This document shows, one piece after another, positions 1-8,805 of a stretch of 64,000 nucleotides of DNA. The stretch comes from DASVWZ01 sp963708575. Lineage in GTDB: Bacteria; Acidobacteriota; Terriglobia; Terriglobales; Acidobacteriaceae. Each line of letters begins with the position of its first letter. The first letter of the stretch is position 1. Made by a program: the position numbers and the translations under genes. The notes under the pieces are model-generated. The model searched no databases and was not told where the DNA came from. It worked only from the letters and a program-made list of their open reading frames with translations. The stretch is from positions 1,116,001 to 1,180,000 of the forward strand of contig CAVPTB010000003.1 in assembly GCA_963708575.1 (NCBI GenBank), written 5' to 3'.

Positions 1-1625
1 AGGTCACGAGCGTCGAAGCGAACGGGCAAGCAGTGGAGTACATTCACAACCCGGCGATTGAAGGCACTCAGCTTGCCAGGCGAGGCAACGACCTGGTGGC
101 GGTCGTGTTTTCAAAACCCATAACGACGGGCGAGACGATCGACCTTAAATTTCAATATGCGGGAGACGTGTTGTCAGAAGCAGGGCCGGGATTGCTCTAT
201 GTGGGAGCGCGGGGCACGTGGTATCCAAATCGCGGATTAGTGATGGCGAACTTTGATCTGCAATTTGAGTATCCGCAGGGGTGGACCCTGGTGGCGACCG
301 GCAGTCGGGTCGACGCCACTCCCATACAGGATCAACATGAATCGGGTCCCTTAGGCATAAGAGCGGGTGATCAGTTGAGCCGGTGGATTGGCGACCGTTC
401 CATTCCTGTGGCGGGCTTCAATCTCGGAAAATATCAACGGGGGGTGGCTCAGGCTGGCAATGTAGAGGTGGAAGCCTTTGCGACGTCAACGGTCGAGCGG
501 GGCTTTCCGACTGGGCCTGAGGATGTGGTTGTTCCGTCGGGCACGGGGGGACTTGCGCAGCGGCCCGTGAGCCGTCCGCCCGATCCGTCTCCCGCTCGGA
601 ATGCCCAGAGCGTTGCTGAGACTTCCGCTTCCGCGATTACGTTCTTCGCGCGTCACTTTGGACCATACCCATTCAGCAAATTGGCTTTGACGCAAATGCC
701 CGGCGCAGAGAGTCAAGGCTGGCCGGGCTTGATTTTCCTTTCCAGTTTTTCCTTTCTGAGTCGGGAGGAGATTGCGCGACTACGCATTCCCGAAGTCGAC
801 AGAGCAATCATCAGACAGGTGATCGCCCACGAAACCGCCCATCAATGGTGGGGCGACCTGGTGGGATGGGCGGGATATCGTGATCAGTGGTGGGTGGAAG
901 CGCTGGCTAACTACAGCTCTCTGATGCAGCTCGAGTCGAAGGATCCAGCCGAATTCCACGCCATCATGGAAAGCTATCGTGATGGTCTTCTGGAAAAGAA
1001 TGAACACGAAAGGCCACTGACAGAAGATGGGCCGGTCGTGCTCGGAACGCGACTGTCAAACTCGGTTTTTCCCGGTGGATATGTCGCCATCAGCTACGGG
1101 AGAGGTACCTGGCTGTTTCACATGTTGCGCCACATGCTTCTCGATGCGGAAAACGGGAGCGCCGGCAAGAGTGCCGCGCCACGGCAAAATTCCGAAGAAC
1201 CGTTCCTTCGTGCACTCCGACGGCTACGAGAACGTTACGAAGGCAGGGCCGTCACCACGGCCGAGGTGTTATCGGTTTTCGAGGAAGAGCTACCGACAGC
1301 GTTGAAGTATGAAGGACGCAACTCTCTCGACTGGTTCGTTGAAGGATGGGTCGGAGGTACGGCCATCCCTCGGTATGAACTGAAGCAACTGAAGTTTGCT
1401 GACGAGCAAAGATCAACCGTGGTGAGTGGCAGCATCCTCCAGAAAGAAGCGCCTGAAGATCTGGTGACATCCGTGCCCCTGTATGCGTCGCCGTCGAAGA
1501 AAAATGTTTTGCTCGGACGTATCTTTGCGGATGGAGCGGAAACGCATTTTCGTCTAGTTGCGCCGCTGGGAACAAGAAAAGTTGTGATCGATCCGTACAG
1601 CACGATTTTGAGCCGGCCGCGATGA
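1..1625 (+). CDS. M1-family (gluzincin) zinc metallopeptidase, 5' truncated
   Basis: The reading frame is open from the window edge, so the true start lies upstream; about 540 residues are visible. A gluzincin zinc site is complete: HETAH, then 18 residues, then the third ligand Glu in WWVEALAN. This is the HExxH-x18-E arrangement of M1 aminopeptidases. Where M1 enzymes carry GAMEN, this protein has GAESQGWPGL, so exopeptidase specificity may be changed or lost. The N-terminal part resembles the M1 beta-sheet domain. A role in peptide hydrolysis in the envelope or periplasm is inferred; the signal peptide would lie outside the window. No operon partner is visible; the next gene starts about 190 bases downstream. 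Confidence 0.85.
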   Translation, partial: VTSVEANGQAVEYIHNPAIEGTQLARRGNDLVAVVFSKPITTGETIDLKFQYAGDVLSEAGPGLLYVGARGTWYPNRGLVMANFDLQFEYPQGWTLVATGSRVDATPIQDQHESGPLGIRAGDQLSRWIGDRSIPVAGFNLGKYQRGVAQAGNVEVEAFATSTVERGFPTGPEDVVVPSGTGGLAQRPVSRPPDPSPARNAQSVAETSASAITFFARHFGPYPFSKLALTQMPGAESQGWPGLIFLSSFSFLSREEIARLRIPEVDRAIIRQVIAHETAHQWWGDLVGWAGYRDQWWVEALANYSSLMQLESKDPAEFHAIMESYRDGLLEKNEHERPLTEDGPVVLGTRLSNSVFPGGYVAISYGRGTWLFHMLRHMLLDAENGSAGKSAAPRQNSEEPFLRALRRLRERYEGRAVTTAEVLSVFEEELPTALKYEGRNSLDWFVEGWVGGTAIPRYELKQLKFADEQRSTVVSGSILQKEAPEDLVTSVPLYASPSKKNVLLGRIFADGAETHFRLVAPLGTRKVVIDPYSTILSRPR

Positions 1626-1819
1626 TCTTTGCCTCGCTGTATCTCGTTTTGGAACGCAATTCCGTTTTGGGCGACCATCATTCCCAAATTGTGACCTGCG
1701 CGCCATCGATTGTGACTCCACCTCTCTGAACTCTTTCATAACTCGAGTCCACACGTTCAGCTGGTGCGATGCTCCAAGTGGCCGTTGGCGTGCCTTTGGC
1801 CACTGTGGAAGGTAATAAA

Positions 1820-2275
1820 ATGATCTCGTCTTTTTCAGAACAGATTCCTCATATAACTCCTTTGGTGTTGCATGCGCATTTGGGCAACGAATCCACGATC
1901 TTGCTGGTAGAAGATGAGGCTTTTCTCCGGAACGTCGCCAGCGAAGTATTGCAAGCGGCGGGCTACGAAGTACTGGTTGCGGAAAATGCGGAGGATGCGA
2001 TATTGCTGTTCCGCGGCTATCGCCGTCCGGTCCAGATACTATTAACCGATGTCGTGTTGCCCAAGAAAAGCGGACTTGCGATGGCGAACGAGTTGAAGGG
2101 TCTTTCGCCAGAGCTCAAAGTTGTCTTTATTTCCGGATATACCAGAACATCTGCACCCGAACGAACGGCAGGAACTGCCGATGCGAGCTATCTTGCGAAG
2201 CCGTTCTCCGCCGCCGATCTGCTGGAAACTATCGGGATAGTTGAGAATGGCGCTGAGGCAAGAAGCGAAGCCTGA
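1820..2275 (+). CDS. Stand-alone response-regulator receiver protein
   Basis: A 151-aa protein made almost entirely of one CheY-like receiver domain (ILLVEDE acidic pair, phospho-acceptor Asp in LLTDVVLPKKSG, Lys in YLAKPFS). No DNA-binding or enzymatic output domain follows. The ATG at 1820 is preceded by GGAAGG and is preferred over an ATG 51 bases upstream that lacks a ribosome site. The sequence style resembles receivers cut from hybrid histidine kinases. It ends 13 bases from the convergent motB stop. Its kinase and target are unknown; motor control is possible from position only. Confidence 0.8.
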   Translation: MISSFSEQIPHITPLVLHAHLGNESTILLVEDEAFLRNVASEVLQAAGYEVLVAENAEDAILLFRGYRRPVQILLTDVVLPKKSGLAMANELKGLSPELKVVFISGYTRTSAPERTAGTADASYLAKPFSAADLLETIGIVENGAEARSEA

Positions 2276-2288
2276 CTGGGGTCTTGAC

Positions 2289-3035
2289 CTAGCGGGAAAG
2301 TCCTGGATATGTACCGAGCACGACTACGTCGACTCTGCGATTCAGGCCGCGCCCTTTTTCGTTATTGTTGCTGGCAATCGGATGGTACTCAGCAAATCCG
2401 GCCGCGGAAAGGGACTGGGGCGACAACTGGTACTGAACAATGAGAAGCCGCACCATCTCAGTAGCGCGGCTGGTTGAGAGTTCCCAGTTAGAGTGAAAGT
2501 GTGAATTGTGAACGGGAATGTTGTCGGTGTGCCCCTCGATTCGAACCTTATATCTACCTGCAGAAAGCAGTGAGGCGATCCGACTGAGAGCGAGCCGTGA
2601 ATTTGGTTTGATTTCGGCTGATCCGCTCTGAAAGAAGCCAATCTCTCTGAGACTAATGACCAGTCCCTCGGAAGAAGCTCGGACATCAGCCTCCCCACGG
2701 GAAATTTCCGGAGATAGAACGCGCTCGAGATCTTTGCGGAGATATCGCAAATCGTCGTTATCGGGTGTACCGGCAGTCGGCTCGGGAAGAGAAGTGGCTT
2801 CCGAGACAGTCGGAGGAACGGCTACGAACGCCGAACTGCGTGTGGTGGGGGATGACTGGACGTGGTCGAATGCGGCGTGTATGGCTTCCGCGACTTGTCC
2901 GGTTTTTTTCTTGTTAATCTCCGCTGCGGAGTAAAGGACCACGAAAAAGGCGAAGAGTAGCGTGATGAAATCCGCGTAGGAGACAAGCCAGCGGTCGTGA
3001 CTGGTGCGGGTTTTCGGTGGCCGTCCGTTTCTCAA
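2289..3035 (-). CDS. motB: Flagellar motor stator protein MotB
   Basis: A 248-aa stator subunit. One transmembrane helix lies near residues 17-37 and carries the proton-binding Asp22 in SYADFITLLFAFF. The C-terminal half is an OmpA-like peptidoglycan-binding domain (IEGHTDN, NWELSTSRA, NRRVDVVV). With MotA it forms the ion channel that drives rotation and anchors to the wall. The start codon overlaps the motA stop by 4 bases (ATGA), indicating translational coupling. It is the last gene of flbD-motA-motB. Confidence 0.95.
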   Translation of the reverse strand: MRNGRPPKTRTSHDRWLVSYADFITLLFAFFVVLYSAAEINKKKTGQVAEAIHAAFDHVQSSPTTRSSAFVAVPPTVSEATSLPEPTAGTPDNDDLRYLRKDLERVLSPEISRGEADVRASSEGLVISLREIGFFQSGSAEIKPNSRLALSRIASLLSAGRYKVRIEGHTDNIPVHNSHFHSNWELSTSRATEMVRLLIVQYQLSPQSLSAAGFAEYHPIASNNNEKGRGLNRRVDVVVLGTYPGLSR

Positions 3036-3820
3036 TGAGTGGCTCCGGTGGGTTCGCGTTGGTCTCTATTTGATCGTTCGGCCGCCAGAAAGCCGATCAG
3101 TTTTCTTTCCAGCATTCTCGGGTTCATGCCTTCGAGAATCGATAGCACTCCTTCCAGAGTCATCTCACGCAAAATTTGTTCTTCGCGGATTCTGGATCGC
3201 AGTTTCCCTGCCGAGGGCAGGAAAAACAAGTTTGCCGCACCTACGCCGTAGATGGTCGCGACAAAGGCTACGGCGATTCCCCGGCCCACTTCATCAATCT
3301 TATCGAGATGCTGCATGACCTGGATGAGTCCCATCACCGCGCCAATGATTCCGATGGTCGGGGAGAATCCACCAGCCGATTCGAAGACTTGCGGAATCTT
3401 GTCTTCCTCTTCGGCCTGATTGTCCAACTCAAGTTCCATCATGTTTCGCAACTCTTGGGGCTCGGTTCCGTCGACTGCCAACATTAAGGACTTTTTCAGA
3501 ACCGGCTCCTGAATGTCATCCACGTAAGCGTCAAGGGAAACAATGCCTTGCCTGCGTGCTTGGTTGGCGAATCGGACAAGCTCCGCAATTGTGGCGAGAG
3601 CATTGCGTTTTGGCTCGCGAAACACACGAGCCAGGTGGCGTACCGCCTTGCGCACGACCGGCAAAGGGAACTGAACCAGAACGGCTCCTGCGGTGCCGCC
3701 GAAAACAATCATGGCGGCGGTGGGTTGCAAGACTTGGGACAGGCGACCGCCCTCAAGCAAGAGTCCGCCGATGATGCCACCCAGTCCGAGAGCTACGCCG
3801 CTCCAACTCGCCTTGTCCAC
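3032..3820 (-). CDS. motA: Flagellar motor stator protein MotA
   Basis: A 262-aa inner-membrane stator subunit with four predicted membrane segments and a large cytoplasmic loop rich in charged residues (LELDNQAEEEDKIPQVFES). The conserved proline segment FSPTIGIIGAVMGLI precedes the last helices. The GTG at 3820 was chosen because GAGGAG lies 9 bases upstream, overlapping the flbD stop, and the protein then has the usual MotA length; an upstream in-frame ATG would overlap flbD heavily. It is coupled to motB by a 4-base overlap. Proton versus sodium use cannot be read from sequence with confidence. Confidence 0.93.
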   Translation of the reverse strand: MDKASWSGVALGLGGIIGGLLLEGGRLSQVLQPTAAMIVFGGTAGAVLVQFPLPVVRKAVRHLARVFREPKRNALATIAELVRFANQARRQGIVSLDAYVDDIQEPVLKKSLMLAVDGTEPQELRNMMELELDNQAEEEDKIPQVFESAGGFSPTIGIIGAVMGLIQVMQHLDKIDEVGRGIAVAFVATIYGVGAANLFFLPSAGKLRSRIREEQILREMTLEGVLSILEGMNPRMLERKLIGFLAAERSNRDQREPTGATH

Positions 3821-3825
3821 GATCT

Positions 3826-4095
3826 CTACTCCTCGGCCAATTCCCTGTCGCCGGCGATGGTTGGAATGCCCATCTTGCTTGCGATGCGAGCACAATCGGA
3901 AGGTTGAAATAATCCCTGCACGACAGACTGACGGAATCGCACTACACGCGAAGCGATCTCGTCTGCGCTTTCCCGGACCAGGAGCTTTTCCCCATTCACC
4001 AGAGTGATGACGGTGTCGGGCGCCTGTTCGACAAACTTAATCAAGTCGGAATTCACCATAAGAACACTATTGTTTAGCCGGGTGAGTTCGATCAT
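3826..4095 (-). CDS. flbD: Flagellar protein FlbD (small FlbD family)
   Basis: An 89-aa protein beginning MIELTRLN and containing FVEQAPDTVITLVNGEKLLV, the signature of the small FlbD family found beside motA in spirochaetes and firmicutes. Molecular function is not established; association with motor genes is conserved. It is the first gene of flbD-motA-motB, and its stop codon is embedded in the motA ribosome-binding region. A longer reading frame upstream is ignored because family homology begins at this ATG. A sigma-28-type promoter lies about 50 bases upstream. Confidence 0.9.
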   Translation of the reverse strand: MIELTRLNNSVLMVNSDLIKFVEQAPDTVITLVNGEKLLVRESADEIASRVVRFRQSVVQGLFQPSDCARIASKMGIPTIAGDRELAEE

Positions 4096-4145
4096 AGGAG
4101 CCCTCGGTAGAAACGTTGTCGAAAAGGGAACTACCCTCATTTCGT

Positions 4146-4172
4146 TCATCGTCGAATCGCAATAAGAGGTTA
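4146..4172 (-). promoter_or_regulatory. Sigma-28-type promoter for flbD-motA-motB
   Basis: On the minus strand TAAC is followed by exactly 15 bases and then GACGATGA. This compares with TAAA-N15-GCCGATAA, the classical FliA consensus. The -10 element ends 51 bases before the flbD ATG. The same spacing and a GMCGATGR -10 recur before flagellin and flgM in this window, which supports the call. Confidence 0.6.
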
Positions 4173-4230
4173 GGACAGTAACCTGTCGCGACCGATTACA
4201 AAGGTGATGAGGCTGTTGCATGGCAAAAGC

Positions 4231-4257
4231 TAAAGCAAAGCTTGCCCGGGCCGATGA
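4231..4257 (+). promoter_or_regulatory. Sigma-28-type promoter for flagellin
   Basis: TAAA, 15 bases, GCCGATGA: seven of eight -10 positions and all -35 positions match the FliA consensus with ideal spacing. It lies 117 bases before the flagellin ATG, giving a leader of roughly 105-110 bases. FliA itself is encoded at 53329-54123. Confidence 0.8.
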
Positions 4258-4373
4258 GAAGGACAGAAAGCGAATTGGGTGCCGGGACGGGACAGGAGCA
4301 GGACCTCCGCGGAAGCTTCCAGGGAGGCAGTTCCAGAGGGTACGGCCCCAACTAAACTCAAAGGAGAACTTAA

Positions 4374-6155
4374 ATGGCAATCAGTATTCTGAATAACCCG
4401 GCCTCCCTGGCCGCCCAAGATGCGTTGGGAATTACCAATACCAATTTGCAGAAGGCACTTTATCAACTGTCTTCTGGATCGCGCATCAACACTGGAGCCG
4501 ATGACGCCGCCGGGCTGGCAGTGGCCAATGGTTTGATGGCTAACATTACGGCTCTGACGCAATCCGCCCAAAACGCTAGTGACGGTGTCGGGAAACTACA
4601 AGTGGCTGACGGCGCCTTAGCTCAGGTGACCACCCTGCTCAACCGCGCCATCACTCTGGCCACTGAATCCGCCAACGGTACGCTGTCGGACGCCCAGCGC
4701 GCCCCGCTGCAATCCGAGTTTGCGTCCATCGCAAAAGAAATTGACCGTATCGGCGCAACCACGAATTTCAACGGTCAGTTGGTTTTCCAGAACGTCAACG
4801 CCAACACCGTAATCGGCAGCGCCACGGGCGTGAACGCGAGTACGTCGCTGGGCGGTTCGGCGCTGACCTCGATCGCCGGCACTGGCTCGTTGACCACTGC
4901 CAGTAACATCTTGGCTGCGGCCCACGGCGGTACGTGGACCACCACGGCCACTACATTGACCCAGGCCACGTCGCTGGCCGGAGAAACCATCAGCATCAAC
5001 GTAACGACTCCGGGCACTGGCACGGCTGCCTCGTACACCTACATCGCGGGCACGACTGGTGCGGCCACGGTCGCCGGCTTGATGGGTTACATCAATGCTC
5101 AGACCGGCCTGACGGCTACTGGGGCGGCCGGATCCGCCATGGTATTGTCCGCAAACGGCGCAGCTGTCACTTTGTCGGAGAGCGGCGGCACCGCCATCGG
5201 TGCTGGAACACAAAACGCTGCGCAAACCGCATCCACTTTCACCATCGGAACAAGTAATCCTTATACCTACAGCACTTACGGGGTTGGCTCGGGCGCCACG
5301 CTAGGTACTTTGGTGAGCGCAATCAACAGTGATGCCAGATACAGCGCCTCAATCAGCGCTGGAGGTAACCTCACTATCGGTTATGGCACGGTCGCTGAAC
5401 CTGCCGGAGCCGGGTCCGCACCAGCCATATCTGAAGGCGCGACCGGAACCTGGGCATTCGGCAACGCCGGCAGCTTTACCACGGGTGGCGCAACCAAGAG
5501 CTTTACCATTCAGCCCTTCGGCGCGGCCACTGCCACCACATTCTACGATCAGGGCAACATGACTGTAGGCACTTTGATGTCAGACCTGCAGTCAATGGGC
5601 CTTTCGGCAACCCTGAACGGCAACGGCAGCCTGGTTGTCGCCGATCCGAACAATCCTAACAATGCCCCCACCATTACGACGCCGACTGGCGCCACGACGG
5701 CATTCGGTACTTTCTCCGCCGGTACAGCTCAGGCCAGCGTTGCCTCAGCGACCGACATCTACCTGACAGACGATAGCGCCAATGCGGCGAATACCATTGC
5801 TGTCACGATTGGAAGTTTGGCATCTACCAGCATGAACGGGGCCAGCATTGCCAGCGATAACTTGTCGACGCAAAGCTCCGCGCAATCTGCGTTGGCGGAT
5901 ATTTCGACCGCCATCAACGACGTTGCCGCCCTCCGAGGCACGCTCGGAGCCAGTGTGAACCGGCTACAGAGCGCCACCAACGTCATCAACAACAACATTC
6001 AGAACTTGACCTCAGCCGAAGACAACATCCAGGCCGCCGACATTCCGTCGACGGTCGCCAGTATGGCCAAGTACTCGATTCTGGAACAGACAGGCGTTGC
6101 TTCTCTGGCCCAGGCCAACCAGATGCAGCAGCTTGTGCTGAAGCTGATTCAGTAA
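4374..6155 (+). CDS. fliC: Flagellin (FliC)
   Basis: A 593-aa flagellin, the filament subunit exported through the flagellar type III system. The N-terminal ~140 residues hold the conserved D0/D1 helices (SSGSRINTGADDAAGLAVAN, LSDAQRAPLQSEFASIAKEIDRI). The C-terminal ~100 residues hold the matching helix and end in LVLKLIQ. Between them lies a long Ala/Gly/Thr/Ser-rich region of about 330 residues forming the surface-exposed variable domains, larger than in minimal flagellins. AAAGGAG precedes the ATG. It is monocistronic: sigma-28-type promoter upstream, strong terminator downstream. It is the only flagellin in the window. Confidence 0.97.
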   Translation: MAISILNNPASLAAQDALGITNTNLQKALYQLSSGSRINTGADDAAGLAVANGLMANITALTQSAQNASDGVGKLQVADGALAQVTTLLNRAITLATESANGTLSDAQRAPLQSEFASIAKEIDRIGATTNFNGQLVFQNVNANTVIGSATGVNASTSLGGSALTSIAGTGSLTTASNILAAAHGGTWTTTATTLTQATSLAGETISINVTTPGTGTAASYTYIAGTTGAATVAGLMGYINAQTGLTATGAAGSAMVLSANGAAVTLSESGGTAIGAGTQNAAQTASTFTIGTSNPYTYSTYGVGSGATLGTLVSAINSDARYSASISAGGNLTIGYGTVAEPAGAGSAPAISEGATGTWAFGNAGSFTTGGATKSFTIQPFGAATATTFYDQGNMTVGTLMSDLQSMGLSATLNGNGSLVVADPNNPNNAPTITTPTGATTAFGTFSAGTAQASVASATDIYLTDDSANAANTIAVTIGSLASTSMNGASIASDNLSTQSSAQSALADISTAINDVAALRGTLGASVNRLQSATNVINNNIQNLTSAEDNIQAADIPSTVASMAKYSILEQTGVASLAQANQMQQLVLKLIQ

Positions 6156-6165
6156 GACGGTTCGG

Positions 6166-6201
6166 GAAAGGAGGCAAAAGATCGCCTCCTTTCTGCTTTT
6201 T
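6166..6201 (+). terminator. Rho-independent terminator after flagellin
   Basis: GAAAGGAGGC (6166-6175) pairs perfectly with GCCTCCTTTC (6184-6193) around an 8-base loop. It is followed within two bases by a T-rich run (CTTTTTCT). It sits 11 bases after the flagellin stop and separates it from flaG. Confidence 0.9.
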
Positions 6202-6216
6202 CTCCGCGAGCCAGGT

Positions 6217-6579
6217 ATGAGCATCGACCCGGTCCAATTCGGTCCGACTGAGCCCGTAGAAAGGTCCTTGCCGGCTAAGACAACGGCGCAGGGATCTCCG
6301 ACTTTGCGTAGCCCCTCTGTGGGAATTGGTTCAAAACCGGAAACATGGATCACACAGTCTGCGCCAGAGCCCGACTTTATTCCGTCCGAGGAAGTCAAAC
6401 TGCAACGAGATCTTCCGACCGGAGAACAGGTATATCAATTTATCGATCGCCGATCGGGAGTCCTCATTTTGCAAATTCCCAGTGAACAGATGCTGAACTT
6501 CATTCATGAGGTTCAGCAGGAATGGCAACAGCTCACTTCCAAACCGGTTGGCGCGGGATCTGTCGGGAAGGAGAGATAG
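6217..6579 (+). CDS. flaG: FlaG-family flagellar protein
   Basis: A 120-aa protein. The C-terminal half matches the FlaG family: VYQFIDRRSGVLILQIPSEQMLNF corresponds to the family core in which an Ile-Asp-x-x-T/S-G turn precedes QIPSE. The N-terminal half is Pro/Ser/Thr-rich and unconserved. FlaG proteins sit beside flagellin and fliD and influence filament length; the mechanism is not settled. It is followed after one base by the fliD GTG, so the two are probably translationally coupled. Confidence 0.85.
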   Translation: MSIDPVQFGPTEPVERSLPAKTTAQGSPTLRSPSVGIGSKPETWITQSAPEPDFIPSEEVKLQRDLPTGEQVYQFIDRRSGVLILQIPSEQMLNFIHEVQQEWQQLTSKPVGAGSVGKER

Positions 6580-6580
6580 A

Positions 6581-8332
6581 GTGATCAGTCTGAATGCGGC
6601 GACACTACTCAACGGAAGCGGTATCGATGTGAATTCCCTGGTGAGCCAAGTCGAAGCCCAACAGCAGGGGCAAGTGACGATCTGGCAGCAGCAGCAGAGT
6701 AACCTTTCCACCGACGCTGGTTTGCTATCGGGGCTCAATCTGAATCTATCCACCCTGAAGACAGCGGTTCAGTCGCTGGCAGATCCGCTGGGCCCGCTGG
6801 CCGCGATGATTCCGACCTCGTCCAATACGGACATTCTCACCGCAACGGCGGCGACCAATGCCACGGCCGGCACGCATCAGATCGTGGTCAGCACCTTGGC
6901 CAGCGCTGGCGAAATTTATACCGCAGCGTTAGTCGACGGGAACACATCATTCCTGCCTAGCGGTGCCACCGGGGGCGATATTCAGCTACAGGTGGGCGGA
7001 GCGTCCGGAATTGTCCACGACGTAGCTATTACCCCAGGCAGCAACGACACGCTGAACACGCTCGCCAACTACATTAATCAGCAGAACTGGGGTGTTAACG
7101 CCAGCGTGGTGACAGATGCCAACGGATCCCGTCTCGCGATCTACAGCCAGGCTACAGGCACTCCGGGCGCGTTGGCCATAACAGCTAACTCCACGACAGG
7201 AACACTTTATACGTCAGATTTAGCCAGTGCCGACACATCCATTTTGCCGACTGGCCAGAGTACCGGCGACCTTCAGCTGCAGATTGGTGGGACGAATGGC
7301 ACAATCCAGGACATTCCTATTACGCAAGGTAGTAACGATACTCTCAACAGCTTGGCGAGTTACATCAACCAGCAGAGCACTCAGAACAATTGGGGAGTTA
7401 CGGCGAATGTCGTACAGGATGCCGGGGGGTATCATTTGGCACTTAGCAGTTCAGCGCAAGGCCCAGCCGGGGCACTGGTATTTATCGCCAATACGACAGT
7501 CTTGACCACTACGCCCAATCCCAACACTAATCTGGACTTTCAGGCGCCGATTGGTGGTACGGATGCGTCTCTCACCATTGATGGAATGAATATTGCCAGT
7601 CACACCAACACCATAACCTCTGCGATTCCCGGCGTTACTCTGAACCTCTCCAGTGCCGATCCAAACACGACGGTGCAGTTGACGGTTGGCCCGGATGCGA
7701 ACCAAGCTACGCAGGCCATCAACAGTTTCGTGACTGCCTACAATGCGATTATTACCAACATCAACCAGCAGTACACCGTGGACCCGAGCACCAACGCTGA
7801 AGGTCCACTAGCCTCCGACAGTTCCTTGCGATCGTTGCAGTCGAGTCTGTTGAACGATGTAGCTTATGCGGTCACGGGGAACGGAGGCGGCCTGGTCAAT
7901 CTGGCCTCGCTGGGAATTAATATGAACGACGACGGAACGCTTGCGGTTGGCACGGCGCCAAATGGCCAAAGCTTAAGTCAGATTCTTGCCTCCGATCCGG
8001 CAGACGTACAAACGTTCTTCCAGAACGACTCAGCGACAGGATTTGCCAACGCTTTCAACAGCGATCTCACTGTATTAACCAATTCGACGACTGGTGTCCT
8101 GACCAGCGACCTTGCCGAAAATACAACTGAGCAGCAGAACCTCACCACCGAAATCTCTAATTTTCAAGCCCGGTTGCTGGCTCAGCAAACGGAACTGGAA
8201 GCGAAGTTCAGTCAGGTGAACGCAACATTGGAAGAGTACCCATATCTCTTGGCAGAACTTAACGCATCATTGGGCGTTACCACGACGGTAGGAACGACCA
8301 GCAGCAACGGCTCCAGTTCAACGAGCTCTTAA
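6581..8332 (+). CDS. fliD: Flagellar filament cap protein FliD (HAP2)
   Basis: A 583-aa filament-capping protein that guides flagellin folding at the tip. The N-terminal region (GIDVNSLVSQVEAQQQGQVTIW) and C-terminal coiled coil (NLTTEISNFQARLLAQQTELEAKFSQVNATLEE) are typical. The GTG at 6581, with GGAAGGAG upstream, fits the family start better than an ATG inside flaG. Two tandem copies of a domain of about 95 residues (about residues 117-212 and 213-308) each contain a core like DIQLQVGG...ITPGSNDTLNTLANYINQQ, making the middle of the protein repetitive. It is in an operon with flaG and fliS. Confidence 0.95.
   Translation: MISLNAATLLNGSGIDVNSLVSQVEAQQQGQVTIWQQQQSNLSTDAGLLSGLNLNLSTLKTAVQSLADPLGPLAAMIPTSSNTDILTATAATNATAGTHQIVVSTLASAGEIYTAALVDGNTSFLPSGATGGDIQLQVGGASGIVHDVAITPGSNDTLNTLANYINQQNWGVNASVVTDANGSRLAIYSQATGTPGALAITANSTTGTLYTSDLASADTSILPTGQSTGDLQLQIGGTNGTIQDIPITQGSNDTLNSLASYINQQSTQNNWGVTANVVQDAGGYHLALSSSAQGPAGALVFIANTTVLTTTPNPNTNLDFQAPIGGTDASLTIDGMNIASHTNTITSAIPGVTLNLSSADPNTTVQLTVGPDANQATQAINSFVTAYNAIITNINQQYTVDPSTNAEGPLASDSSLRSLQSSLLNDVAYAVTGNGGGLVNLASLGINMNDDGTLAVGTAPNGQSLSQILASDPADVQTFFQNDSATGFANAFNSDLTVLTNSTTGVLTSDLAENTTEQQNLTTEISNFQARLLAQQTELEAKFSQVNATLEEYPYLLAELNASLGVTTTVGTTSSNGSSSTSS
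6929..7506 (+). repeat. Tandem domain duplication inside fliD
   Basis: Two consecutive segments of about 285-295 bases encode clearly homologous domains. Shared blocks include GSNDTLN(T/S)LA(N/S)YINQQ, NWGV and TGTPGAL versus QGPAGAL. Protein similarity is obvious, while the DNA has diverged at many positions, so the duplication is not recent. The second copy has a few extra residues (QSTQN) before NWGV. Boundaries are approximate. Confidence 0.7.
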
Positions 8333-8349
8333 AGCGAACGAATATCACC

Positions 8350-8805
8350 ATGATAGATCCCAGATCCGCCTATCGCGAAGCTTCAGCCCGGGGAATCCCC
8401 CCGGTCCAATCGGTACTCCAGCTTTATGAACAGATCACCGATGATCTCCGGCAGGCCTTGAAAGCAATCGAGTCGGAGCAGGTCGAGGTTCGAACCAACA
8501 AGATCAATCACGCGATTTTGGTGATCGGGTATTTGCAATCGCGATTGGATTTCGACGGCGGCGGCAAAATCGCACAGAATCTCGATCGCTTCTACAATGT
8601 GCTTCGCCGGGAACTGCTCCTGGCCCAGTTTCAGGCTTCGTCGAAGATACTCTCGGGCCGGATCGATGATTTGTTAAGTGTGCGTGAGGCATGGCTCGAA
8701 GTTGCTCGCTCCGAGAATTCTGCTTCGGCTGCCGGCCAGGACGTAGCTACTCAGAATCCGTCTATGGCCGATGCCCGAAATGTGCGATTGGATTGGAAGG
8801 GATAG
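8350..8805 (+). CDS. fliS: Flagellin export chaperone FliS
   Basis: A 151-aa, mostly helical cytoplasmic chaperone that binds the C-terminus of flagellin before export. Family features are PPVQSVLQLYEQITDDLRQAL and the NKINHAILVIGYLQSRLDFDGGGKIAQNLDRFYNVL segment. The last ~30 residues are longer than in many FliS proteins and Ala/Ser/Gln-rich. It follows fliD by 17 bases and its stop codon shares a base with the GTG of the next gene. Confidence 0.92.
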   Translation: MIDPRSAYREASARGIPPVQSVLQLYEQITDDLRQALKAIESEQVEVRTNKINHAILVIGYLQSRLDFDGGGKIAQNLDRFYNVLRRELLLAQFQASSKILSGRIDDLLSVREAWLEVARSENSASAAGQDVATQNPSMADARNVRLDWKG

